A stretch of DNA of 64,000 bases, taken from the NCBI RefSeq assembly GCF_019925205.1, contig NC_083565.1:39212241-39276240 (forward strand). Direction: 5' to 3'. This document shows positions 34,419-45,090 of the stretch, in pieces. The notes under the pieces were generated by a model that was not told where the DNA came from, made no database searches, and saw only the letters and a program-made list of their open reading frames with translations. Position 1 is the first letter of the stretch, and each line of letters opens with the position of its first letter. Origin of the DNA: Metopolophium dirhodum. Taxonomy: Eukaryota; Arthropoda; Insecta; Hemiptera; Aphididae. The translations under genes were made by a program, and so were the position numbers.

Positions 34419-35004
34419 GGTGGGCAAGATTTTTATGTATTTTGTCAAGATTTGAACTTTAAATGCTTGTAAAAAAAAAATTGTGACTATGGATTTTAAT
34501 ATTTTTAAAATGTCGTTGTAAAATTATATTAGGTGCTTTGCATTAAATGTTCAAGCTTTTTTACCCAACGAATACATTTTTATTTACATTCATGAAGAAT
34601 ATAACAAAAAAAAATTTGAAACTGAAAACGTCCGTAAAAAGTTCAAAACAAATCAAAATGTTCTTCAACCAGTAAAAATTGCATGTATCTACGTTCGTTT
34701 GTTTTAGAGTTACACCAAAAACCAAAACCGATTTTGTCAAAAACTGATTTTGTGTAAAAATTCTCGTTTTTCCTTTATTTGTGTGTTGTTTTTCCCGGTG
34801 CTTTAAAAAAACTATTGGGAATTTTAACCTCCCGAATACACCAACTAGATTCACTTTCCCGGTCGAACAAGATACTTTTGAAGAAAATCAAAGCAGTTTT
34901 ACTGCACCAAATGGTGGTGACGGACAGAAAAAAAAATTAATAAAAAAAAAAACAAACATCATTGTAAAATCAATACATTAATCGCTCTGCTCGTAATCTA
35001 AAAC
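34419..35004 (+). repeat. R element, copy F (shortened)
   Basis: Starts after a poly(A) run with GGTGGGCAAG, goes almost at once into the phrase GTCAAGATTTGAACTTTAAA and ends CTCGTAATCTAAAAC. One internal unit and the right end are present; the left-end reading frame and two of the internal units are missing. Moderately diverged. Confidence 0.8.
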
Positions 35005-35025
35005 AGCTAATGGCCATAGTTGTCG

Positions 35026-35759
35026 GGTTTAAGCTCAAAAAAAATAAATATTATTTCATAGCTGGTCAAGACATGTAAAACAATTTTGGTTAAATTCACG
35101 CACTGTGTATGGCAATAATTTGGGAATTCACAATTGATCTACTTTTAATGTACAATACACTACACCGGAGGTATTCAAACTTTTTCTTTGCACGGCTCCT
35201 TTGATTATTGACAACGTTTTGGTGGCTCTCAAATTCGTAAGGAGAGGAAATGTTTTAATGTTTAATTATTTATAATAATATGATCTATGTGTATTATATA
35301 CAAATCACGCATACTATGACTTTACGTGCAACGCACTCAAAAACTGCTTGACCGATTTTGATAAGATTACGCTCAATGAGTGCGATTTAGGCTTAAGCTA
35401 AAAAAATAAAATAAATATTATTTCATAGCTGGTCAAGACATGTAAAACAATTTTGGTTAAATTTACACACTGTGTATGGCAATAATTGGGAACTCACAAT
35501 TGACCTACTTTTAATGTACAATACAGTACACCAGAGGTATTCAAACTTTTTCTTTGCACGGCTCCTTTGATTATTGACAACGTTTTGGTGGCTCTCAAAT
35601 TCGTAAGGAGAGAAAATGTTTTAATGTTTAATTATTTATAATAATATATTATGATCTATGTGTATTATATACAAATCACGCATACTATGACTTTACGTGC
35701 AACGCACTCAAAAACTGCTTGACCGATGTTGATAAGATTACGCTCAATGAGTGCAATTT
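35026..35759. repeat. Tandem duplication, two ~367-bp units
   Basis: The two units (about 35026-35392 and 35393-35759) are nearly identical. Both contain 'ATTTCATAGCTGGTCAAGAC', 'TTTTTCTTTGCACGGCTCC' and 'AAAACTGCTTGACCGATgTT', with only a few substitutions and small indels. The last phrase resembles the 5' region of short Helitrons, so the duplicated block may include a Helitron fragment. Confidence 0.88.
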
Positions 35760-35999
35760 GGTCCAATTTAAAATTTAGGATAGTTGTTATCTCGATAAGT
35801 TGCTCTTAGTTCTTTTTACTGAACATTTTAGAAAGGATTTTGAGATTTACGATTGAAATTCTTTTTGATAAATGGTCGCTATTGGTCACAGCGTAAAGCT
35901 AATTTTTATTTTAATAAATTAATAATCGTCTTAAAATATTTAATGCAATAATCATTGATATAAAATATTTTTAAAATTAATTTCTAAAATTATATGGAT

Positions 36000-36045
36000 A
36001 AGTTGAAATTTTTAACGGGCAACGGAGTGCACGGAGACAGCCACG
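36000..36045 (+). mobile_element. Possible Helitron 3'-end fragment
   Basis: 'TTTAACGGGCAACGGAGTGCACGGAGACAGCCACGCAGTA' matches the 3' end of the Helitron at 40755-41073 ('TTTAACGGGCAACGAAGTGCACGGGATCAGCTAG') with several changes. The terminal CTAG is degraded. Confidence 0.5.
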
Positions 36046-36049
36046 CAGT

Positions 36050-37410
36050 ACAATATAAATACCCATCTTCATCGATTATATTATTATCAAGACAACAAAT
36101 TAAATAATAACTATGCATATAAACTTAAAGTAAATGTTTTGCGTTTATAATAAAACAATAAATTAATTAACCGTCGCCGTCGTAATTGTTTTCCTCTTAC
36201 GTGCCACGGCTCTCCCGAAGAATATTTGCCACACACAGTTTAATAAATACCTCTGATCAAGACCGAATTTAATCGTAAAAAATTCACGAACCGACGGTAC
36301 GAAAATTAAATGTTTTTTCGTTGGTTAAATTCTAACGCGTCGTACGATTATCTGAACATAATAATTTATGTACTTTTGTTTCGGTTTCTCATGTTACAGG
36401 TAATACTGTTTTAAAAAAAAAAAAAAAACGTCATAGCTGCATCATAGGTGGAATGCACATGTGCAACGTTTACACAAAAAAATTTCACAGTATATTCCGT
36501 GTAATTTATGTATACATAATATATTACAATTTAATAATAACTATGCATGGAAACTTAAACGTTAAATGTTTTGCGTTTAGAATAAAATTATACATTAGTC
36601 GTCATCGTCGCAATTTTTTTTCCTACTCAGCGTCACGGCTCTCCCGACAATTACAACAGTAGTCTCCACTGTAGTATAAAAAAAAAAATGCTCAAACCGC
36701 TTTTGTATGAAAATCGCATTTTTCTGTTGGTTAAAATCCAACGTCTCGTACGATTATCTGAAAATTATAATTTCTGTACTTTTGTTTCGGGTTTTCACGC
36801 TACAGGTAATCAGTGTTCGGATTAGATGAGTAGTTTTTTATCTAGATAAAGATAAAGATAATGTAACTCTAATGTATCTAAATAGAAATAAAAGATAACT
36901 TAACTCATATTTATCTAGATAAAGATAAAGATAAATACTTTTTATCTAGATAAAAAAAGATACAATTTTTTTTTCAAATGGGTTTTAAATTTAGGTATAT
37001 TTTAGTTGGGCACTAGGAACATAATAATAATAATGATGATATAAATAAAAATAATTACATTATTTATAAACCACAAACTTGGTTTGAGAATCCGTATAAA
37101 TATTTAAATGCGCTTGTACAATTTCGCGATTTTTATCAATAAAAAATTTATCTAGATGAATTCATTTAGATGAGTAAAAAAATTATCTAAGATGAACGTT
37201 TAGATACCTTGTAACTATTTATCTAGATAAGATAAAAGATAAACAAATAATTATCTAGATATTCATCTAGATAAATTTATCTAGATAAGTCCGAACACTG
37301 CAGGTAATACTGTGGTTAAAAAGTGGTCGCTGCATCGCATAATGCACATGTGCGACGTTTACTCAAACAATTGCATAACGACATACTCTGCGTCACTTAT
37401 GCATGTAATA
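36050..37410. repeat. Tandem duplication of ~410-430 bp, interrupted by a MITE
   Basis: 'CGTACGATTATCTGAA', 'TTGTTTCGG' and 'ACAGGTAATACTGT' occur near 36340-36405 and again near 36750-36810 plus 37301-37315. 'ATGCACATGTGCaACGTTTAC' occurs near 36452 and 37342, and 'AACTATGCATgGAAACTTAAA' near 36110 and 36538. The second unit is cut by the MITE at 36811-37300. Confidence 0.8.
36811..37300. mobile_element. hAT-type MITE with CAGTGTTCGGA ends, rich in TATCTAGATAAAGATAA
   Basis: Ends CAGTGTTCGGATTAGATGAG and CTAGATAAGTCCGAACACTG are inverted. The flanking 8-bp duplication CAGGTAAT is perfect (36803-36810 and 37301-37308). The sister tandem unit at about 36396-36410 shows a single CAGGTAAT at the same place, which serves as an empty site. 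Both ends are filled with the palindromic word TTATCTAGATAA and its variants, probably subterminal transposase-binding sites. Non-coding, 490 bp. Confidence 0.95.
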
Positions 37411-38143
37411 TTATAAGGTAAATGTGATTCATGTCGGGTGCCTTGTATCCACTATACACACTGGTCAGTATACCTACCCAAAATCGGTTAGGTTTTGGTC
37501 TGATGTGATTTTACGTCAGAGACTACAATTTAGGGACGCGTCGACTATATGGGAACGGTGGTATGAATCTCAGACATTTTCCCCTCGCACTTTTCCCCCC
37601 GATAAATTTTTTGATGCTGACATTTTCACCACATTTTTTTTGTAAAAAGTTTACTATTTAATGATATTATAATATTAACTATTATTGAATATCAAATTAA
37701 TACCTTTTGCCTATTATCCAAATACAGAATACATTTCCAAATATTTTCATAAATATAATAAATTAGGTATAGATGTATATTTTTGATCAACTGAAATACT
37801 TTAAACAGTAAAAACTGCTATTAAAATAATAATAAAAAAAACAATAATATTTAAAACAAGTTAAGTAAAATTATAATTTTAAATAAAAGATTGTCTAAAT
37901 AAAATATTATAATAGTACTAATACTAAACTAGTACTGAATTAAGTGAGTAACATTGAAATAAACGAAATAAATATTAAATTATAGATGTATATTTTTGAT
38001 CAACCGAACCACTTGAAACAATAAAAATTGCTAATTTTAAATAATTATAACAGGTAGAGCTAAGAGATTGTCTGGATAAAATATAATTAATAATTCTGTG
38101 TTTAGACTATATTAAATGATAGAAGAAAAATAATAATTTAATT
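37411..38143. other. AT-rich sequence with a ~217-bp duplication
   Basis: 'TATAGATGTATATTTTTGAT' begins two related stretches, about 37766-37910 and 37983-38090, that both continue with 'CAAC.GAA..ACTT.AAAC' and 'AGATTGTCT'. No gene was recognised. Confidence 0.5.
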
Positions 38144-38890
38144 TCACCCCCCCCCCACCACAAAAAAAAAATTGGTAGAAAATGTTAGCATCGAAAAATG
38201 TATCGCGGTAAAATATTCTACTACGCCGAAAACAGCCGGGGGGGGGGGGGGGAATGTCGATTTCGTGCGACTGCCTAGGTATAAGATGACTGTTTCCCGG
38301 CCGTCAGGGAATGATGGATTAAAATATTTTTTTACGAGCAGGAGGCGGTGGTCGAATCCTTCGTAACAGTTTGAGCTGTCGCCGAACACGCGAGTTTGAG
38401 TTCGCATCGAGACACGTGAAATATGTGCGTATATATGATGATGATAATAATAATAATAATAATAATAACGTATTGTTGTCCTATTGTGTCGTCTGCAACG
38501 AGATGTCTGCGACGATGACGACTGTCTGTCTGTCTGTCTGTCCGCGTAATAGTTCACACGCAAAATCGAATTTCGCACCGACGTACCAATCGTTATTATA
38601 CTTTTACTCCGACGAAAATAAATAAAACTACGTAAGCCCACACACGCACGTTTTGTACTTATAGTTTTCGTCCGCCGACAAAACGTTCGTGCGCGGTGCA
38701 TGCACGTTACGGTGTACCGGGTAAGTGGTAATCCGCGGGGCGGAAGGGGCGCGTACGGGCGTCGACCCGAGCCAGGCGAACGGTTGTTTGCAGAAGGATT
38801 TCAAAGTGGCTTTTCACTGTATATAGGTGTACGGCCATTGTTTGTTTTCGATTCTTAACGCTTTTTTTATTTATTTTTTCGTTTATTTTT
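38144..38890. other. GC-richer, simple-repeat-rich stretch, no gene called
   Basis: Contains a long G run (38238-38252), a GAT/AAT microsatellite (about 38437-38468) and a (GTCT)n tract (about 38521-38541). A minus-strand frame of 185 codons spans it, but it reads through all these simple repeats (tyrosine, arginine and proline runs) and a 64-84 codon frame lies opposite it. It is judged spurious. Confidence 0.5.
38238..38252 (+). repeat. Poly(G) run
   Basis: An uninterrupted run of about 15 G. Long G or C runs are unusually frequent in this AT-rich window. Confidence 0.9.
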
Positions 38891-39334
38891 TTCGTACGAC
38901 CTTTGGCTGGAAGAGTCGGCCACGGCACGTTTTAGTGTGGATATAGTGCCTATGAGCAGCAGCAGCCGATGTATTGCGAGATCGGGCGGCAAAATAAAAC
39001 CAAAACAAATGTATGAAAAAACTCCGACGAGACTAAAACATAGCAGCCGTTGTACATCCGGTCACGTGTAGTGTAATTAAAAAATACATTGCACGCCATC
39101 GATTCTCCGACACGTCGTTACCTATACATTCATAATTAACAATTATTGTACGTATTGTTATCCGCAAATGTCACGAATTCGTATCGATTTCCTATGCTTT
39201 GGAGAGGTCGACAAAATATTTTGATTTTTTAAAATAATACGACGATCGTCATCCACGTGCGATTCTAATCGCCCGGTTGCCTCGGCTGGTAAAATAAAAC
39301 CTAAATAAATGAATAGTAAAAAAAAAATAGGAAA

Positions 39335-40132
39335 AGTGGATGTCGCTCTGCTGAACAGTATAGTTTACAAGTAGGTCACTAGTATAATGGATTATATTAA
39401 ATTCGAATTTAATGACATAATATCATTGTATACGAAGAACGATTCTGAGTGGACACAGTTGTCAGTCTGGATATTTTATATTGTTATTATTAATTATTAT
39501 GGCCTGTAAGTCGAATTAATATTATATTTAATTATTACAAAATAACTAAAAACGTTTTTTATTAATTTATTTTATTTTTATTATTTTTTATTTGTTTCTA
39601 TGGTAATAAATAAAGTGTTGAACTCGGAGCAGACGACCGGATTTTACCGGCCGGCGTCCGTCGTCCGGTTTTTTTATATATAGAGTTAGATAGTGGTAAA
39701 CAGACAGTGACGTTTTTCGCCGGTCGGTCAGTTCGCCAAGTTCACCAGCTAAACAATTTTAAACACCTCCAGCTCAGGCGCCAATCCACCTCCACTAATT
39801 GTCTGCGGTGGGTCGACTTGTGTGCCGATTTTCGCAAAAATCGGCCCCCACCGATGCCCATAACATATTTTGGTTAAAATGCCGTTTTAGATGTTTTTTT
39901 TTTTTGTAATTTGTCGGTGGTTTTTCCTAAGGCATTGAATAACTATTGATAAAATCGAAAAAATTACCTCTCTAAAGTACCATGTTGATCAAATTTGCTA
40001 AAAGATAAGATACGAAACGTTGAAATCAAAGCACTCCTCTGGTAGACATTTTGTAAACAGGATAAAAAAATTACTTAAAAACAAACACCATTGTAAAACC
40101 ACTAGATCCCTCACTCCGGCCGGAATCTGAAA
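39335..40132 (+). repeat. R element, copy G (diverged, atypical interior)
   Basis: The left end 'AAAAGTGGATGTCGCTCTGC' with 'GAACGATTCTGAGTGG' and the right end 'ACACCATTGTAAAACCACTAG' with 'CCGGAATCTG' are R-like. The middle (about 39540-39960) is different and includes a GC-rich patch, 'GACCGGATTTTACCGGCCGG'. Comparison with neighbouring array monomers gives an empty site 'CCTAAATAAATATATAACC', and AAATAAAT appears on both sides of the insert, suggesting a target duplication of about 8 bp. Confidence 0.65.
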
Positions 40133-40554
40133 TAAATATGAATATTTCAAACACAAACGTTAAAGTCGCACATACCACGTGTGGTGTGATTAAAATATTA
40201 TATAATGTACGCCATAGATTCTCCGCCACGCGTCGTTATACATTAACTGTACGTATTTATTATCTGTAAATGTCACGATTTCGTATCGATTTTCTACGCT
40301 TTGGAGTGGTCGACAAAATATTTTGACTCTTTCTCCGTTTAAAATAATACGACGATCGTCGTCCACGCGCGATTCCCGTTTGCCTCGGCTAGTGAAACCT
40401 AAATAAATATATAACCTATACCAAATACTCCAATGAATTTCAAACACAAACGTTATAGTCGCACATACCACGTGTGGTGTAATTAAAAAATACATTGCAC
40501 GCCATCGGTTCTCCGACACGTCGTTATACATTAATTGTACGTATTGTTTATCTG

Positions 40555-41487
40555 TAGAGCTCGGACGTTTATGACTTAGCATATTTTTTTCGCGCAGCCA
40601 GAATTACACCGGAATGAGATATAAATTTGATTCTTGAAGTCTATGTTAGAAACGGGCAAACTTTTTTTGCATATTTTTGCATATTTGACATTTTTGAGCA
40701 TACAAATGTATATATTGCTAATTTCTAGATTTAGTGTAATTTAAAATATTTAAATCTATACTAATATTATAAAGAGGAAAGATTTGATTGTTTGTTGGGG
40801 ATAAACTCCGAAACTACTGCGACCTGTATATAAACAAACACTTCCACCGTAAATCTTAAAATTCCTGTTTGAGCACTTCCCCAGGCTTCTATAAATTTGT
40901 AGTAGCGTGGTGTTATGATATAGCCTATAGCCTTCCTCGATGAATGGCCAACAAGAAAATAATTTTTCATTTCAAACCATTTCACACCGAATATTAAATA
41001 ACGAATTGAACAAAGTTTGAGTCATATAGAGCTGGTACATTTAACGGGCAACGAAGTGCACGGGATCAGCTAGTATAATATAAACATAACACTTTTTACT
41101 GCATAATATGCATTTTAGTTTATATATTTATATTCATTGTATTTTATTTATTTTATGTATTTTGCAATGAAGTTATTTTAAAATCATTTAAAACAAAAGT
41201 TATTCTGAATCACTGCTATCCCATTTTTTGTAATTGTTTAAAATAGATATAATATTTAGTATACATTTAACAGTGTTCATAATTTATTTTGAATTATTAT
41301 TAACACCTTTTTTGCGTATATTTTTTCATTTTTGCATAGTATATTTGTTGAAAAATAGATATATTTTTGATTTATTTAAAAATATATGTTAGCATATTTT
41401 GAAATTTTTAAATGCATATTTTTGCATGTTTAGAAATTTTTAAATGTATATTTTAATGACATTTTGGTCATTAACATCCGAGCTCTA
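40555..41487. mobile_element. hAT-type MITE with TAGAGCTCGGA ends, containing a Helitron
   Basis: Ends TAGAGCTCGGACGTTTATGAC and GTCATTAACATCCGAGCTCTA are inverted repeats. Flanks TTTATCTG and GTTTTCTG match at 6 of 8 positions, and sister monomers of the surrounding array show the uninterrupted 'TTATCTGTAAATGTCACG'. The interior is rich in 'TTTTTGCATATTTTTGCATA'. A complete Helitron of 319 bp sits inside, so the MITE itself is about 614 bp. Confidence 0.85.
40755..41073 (+). mobile_element. Non-autonomous Helitron, complete (319 bp)
   Basis: Begins TCTATACTAATATTATAAAG and ends AAGTGCACGGGATCAGCTAG. It is placed between an A (40754) and a T (41074) with no target duplication, as expected for Helitrons (5' TC, 3' CTRR, A/T insertion). 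It is nested inside the MITE at 40555-41487. The same 3' end recurs in altered form near 36005-36040 and 49399-49491. No coding capacity. Confidence 0.88.
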
Positions 41488-42814
41488 GTTTTCTGTAGAT
41501 GTCACGATCTCGTATAGATTCTCTACGCTTTGGAGTGGTCGACAAAATATTTTGATTATCGCCATACACGTGTAGCTAAAATTACCAAATTTAGTGTAAA
41601 TATTGTAATCACCCATCGAGTATAAAATGTATTTAGGTAGAAGGAAATACCTTTAGAGGTAAACAAGACGTACTTTCTCATAAAGTTTTGACTTTGACTT
41701 TAAGGACCTTTGGCTGGAAGAGGTGGCCACGTTAAGCATGTGGTAAAAGTATTCGGTTTGAATAGTGCCTACACTGCGGCGGATGTATCGTAAGGTCAGG
41801 CGGCAAAATAAAACCAAAATAAATATTAAAAAAATATAAATACTCCGATAAAACTCGAACATTCAAGTGGCACGTTTCGTTTAATTAAAAAATATAACGG
41901 ACACCATCGATACTCGAACAGAGTTAGAAGTTTTGAACAGTTAGAGTCTAACACATCGTTGTACATATTTTATATTATTCACTAGCTGAGGATGCACCAC
42001 CACGTGACCGTAAAAAATTACAAATTTAAACAAATTGTTATATGTATATAAAACTCAGCCTCCCGGGTAGACGATCCGACTACGACGGATCGCGGACAAT
42101 GTCGAACAGCATATCAAGTAGGCAATGTGCGAAAATTTAATTTGATGCATGCTTGCACCTAGGGTTATAAAATGCCATGAAATTTATTTGTTTGAAATAT
42201 TTCAAATGGCCTGCATCTTAAATTGTTTTGAAAATAAAATTTAAAAAACCTATTATTTTTAACTTTTTTACCAAAAAATATAACTAAATTGAAAAATAAA
42301 ATAAGTGTAGTACTTGACTCTGTGAGACTAATAAAAAAAAAAAACAGATTTATGATTTGTTTATCAGGAGACATCGCAATTATGGATAAATCCTCGTATG
42401 CGATTATCATCTTTAAATGTCACGAATTCGTGCCGAGTTTAATGTAAATATTACTGATTTAACATAAATCGTATCGAGAATATAATATTCGTGTACCGAG
42501 CAATTATTTTATAGGTAAAAAGCGTTTTCTAATAAATTGTTAAATTTGACTTTAATTTGACCTTTGGCTGGCACCCATGTTCAGCACGTGGTGAGAGTAT
42601 TTAGTTTGAAAAGTGCCGACACGTGTATAATAATTACAGTGCGTGTATCGTGCGGTTGGAGGGCAAAATCAAATCGAAATCAAAATAAATATGTAAATAC
42701 TCCGATGAATTTCAGACGGAAACGTTCAAGTGGCACCACGTGTGATGGAGTAATTAAAAAATAATATTACAATGAGCTCCATCGACTCTCCAACACATAA
42801 TTATTATACTTTTA

Positions 42815-43017
42815 CAGTGGCGTAGCCAGTTTATTTTTGTTTCTAAGGGGGTAGGGGGTATAAGTTGTCGACTTTTCTCAGATTATTCACGTTGTATAGC
42901 GGTAAATATACATCCATTGGTTTATCGCACATTTTATACGACGAAAATAAACCAGAGAGGGTGGATATGAAACCCACCCATGAACACATCCCTATATAAA
43001 TGTACAATACTCATATT
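42815..43017. repeat. Possible MITE with a CAGTGGCGTAGCC end
   Basis: The left end CAGTGGCGTAGCCAG followed by a G-rich run is typical of CAGTGGCG-type hAT MITEs in this window. A matching right end could not be fixed, although C-rich 'GAAACCCACCCATG' near 42970-42985 may be part of it. Boundaries are approximate. Confidence 0.4.
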
Positions 43018-43900
43018 AAAATTTGTAAATGTCCTGAATTTGAACGCACTATACTAGTTCCGAAATATTTTTCAAACAATTTGGGATGTATAGAGTGGTC
43101 CTTACTTTTTTTATTTTTCCTATTTATTCGAAATTATGTTATTATTACAATAATTCAAATCACCAATATTTAGTGTAAATTGTACTCGTTTATTGCGTTG
43201 TACTTGTAGTCGTATAAAGGACGCGAATATTTTAAAGGTCGACATGCATTTCCTCAGAAAGTACATCTGGAAATATTTGTTTTTCATAATTTAACCGATC
43301 AGTTAACTAACGTATTAGTTAACATTTTAAAACCATTATGACTCATTAATAGAACATAATTTTTTAATGGAAAAAAAATTAGATTTTCAATAGCATATTT
43401 TTTATTGTTGTAATGTAATTTACAGTACTTAAATTAACATTTGCAAATATCTTGAATTTCAACGCACTGGCGGCTACAATCGACGAACTATACGAGTTCC
43501 GAAATATTTTTCAAAAAATTTGGTATGTTTTAGAGTGGTCTTTACGTTTTGATTTTTTCTATTTATTCAAAATAATGCGATTATTACAATAATTCGAATT
43601 ACCAATATTTAGTGTAAATTGTACTCGTTCATTGTGTTGTAGACGTATTCAGGACGTGACTATTTTAGAGGTCGACATGCATTTCCTCAGAAAGTACATT
43701 GGGAAATATTTGTTTTTCATAATTTTACCGATCAACTGACTTAACGAATTAGTTAACATATTTAAATCGTTACGACTCATAAACAGAACATAATGCATTT
43801 TTGAAAGAAAAAAAATTGGATTTTCTATCGTTGTAATTTTTAAATTATTTAAATAACGGCATATAATGACATTTTTAATTCCGTCCAAATATCATTTATA

Positions 43901-44679
43901 CGTGGAAATCATTAATTTTACAAAATACGTAAAAAACAGTAGTTGGTGTATATTATATAGGTACATTTTTTTTAAAACAGATTTTCTTTTTTTTATTTTA
44001 ACATTAAATTCGAACATAATAATGTATTAATGTATATCTACTAAATTCAGTTATGGACTATGATGGCAGCAAAGTGTATTGTGTAATATACACGATTTTA
44101 TTTTTATTATATATTATTATTATATTGTGCATTCATTTTTCCTGAATTTCCCGGATGCTCGAGAACTGTAGTGATTTACAAAGACTTTTCTTTTTAAAGC
44201 TTTTTTCTCTTTTCTTTTCATTTCTTTTTTATTTTATTTTTATTTTTATACTCCTGAAGAATGGCTGAATCCATTCTTTATTGTTCGTTCCTGATAATAT
44301 ATTATTTTACCGAAATTTCGTCGTTATTCGCTCTTTGGAACTGGTAGCAAACAGATATTAATATGTTACGGTTATAAATGGCAATTCTCCCGTAAAGTAT
44401 TACACCGCAGTGCTATCCCATTATCCAATTTAATGTGACTCCTCTGGGGTAACAACATTTTGTTGGTACACATAACTTTCGGTCTTGTTGTTTATACGCA
44501 CTGTCGCGAAAACGTTGAAAAGTTTTAATTTCGAGAGTGATCATTGGTATTTTATAATGATGTTATTTTCGATTTAAAATAATAGTATGTAAGACCCATT
44601 TATTTTTTCACCCACACCTATAATATGAAATATTAATTTAGTTAACTTAAGTAGTTTTCAATTAACACCCTCGGCATTG
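43901..44679. other. AT-rich sequence, nothing recognised
   Basis: Contains a long pyrimidine tract (about 44185-44250). No gene or mobile-element end was recognised. Confidence 0.4.
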
Positions 44680-45010
44680 GCAAGTTACAATTTTTTTTTG
44701 TTATAAGGTTATACAATTTGGTTATTTTAAGAAAATTAAAATTCGTGTAGTGGTTTCGCGTCTGGTCCGAGGGCTGTGTTTAGGATGTTGGGTGTGTTGA
44801 GGTTGTTCCCTTATATTTAGAGGGAGGTTAGGGCAGCCGAAGGTAGTATTTTTGATTTCTCTTAATTAAGGGAGCCAGAGTGTGTTTGCCATTTTATTTG
44901 GGCGAGTTCTTTGATTAGGGTTTTTTAAATCTGCATAAGTCATCGAGTCAAGTTTTGAGGCATGTCCAGGAATCCGCATAAGAGTGAATAGTGTTTGTGT
45001 ATATTCTCAG
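44680..45010 (-). pseudogene. Probable LINE 3' coding remnant
   Basis: On the minus strand one frame reads RIPGHASKLD..YADL, which resembles the diverged 'IPGH...AD' signature of LINE RNase H domains. Further on, another frame reads TPNILNTALGPDAKPLHEF, like the C-terminal tail that follows the RNase H region in some insect LINEs. Frames are broken by stops and shifts, so this is a dead remnant. It is GC-richer than its surroundings. The identification rests on motif resemblance only. Confidence 0.4.
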
Positions 45011-45090
45011 GCACGATTGAAAAATTACGGACAACTTTTAAATATCATCCAATTATTTTGTAGGTCGTAAATGAATTAATTGTGATATAT

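Larger units (their letters stand above)
38891..43900. repeat. Degenerate tandem array (~300-460-bp monomers) with nested transposons
   Basis: 'CTTTGGAGTGGTCGACAAAA' recurs near 39198, 40299 and 41528; 'GACCTTTGGCTGG' near 38899, 41704 and 42559; 'CACGTGTGGTGTAATTAAAA' plus 'GCCATCGATTCTCCGAC' near 39063, 40176, 40470, 41866 and 42735. Subtracting the R copy at 39335-40132 and the MITE at 40555-41487 gives spacings of about 315, 294 and 463 bp. Two related units of about 420-440 bp follow at 43018-43436 and 43437-43880, sharing 'AATATTTAGTGTAAATTGTA' and 'AGGTCGACATGCATTTCCTC'. Non-coding. Confidence 0.8.

Noticed and set aside
38144..38701. 185-codon minus-strand open frame
   Set aside because: It runs through a (GTCT)n tract, an AAT microsatellite and a poly(G) run, giving tyrosine, serine and proline homopolymers. 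Opposite-strand frames cover the same bases. No domain.
40190..40582. 130-codon minus-strand frame containing a repeated QYVQLMYND phrase
   Set aside because: The internal repeat is produced by two tandem DNA monomers of the 38.9-43.9 kb array, not by a repeat protein.
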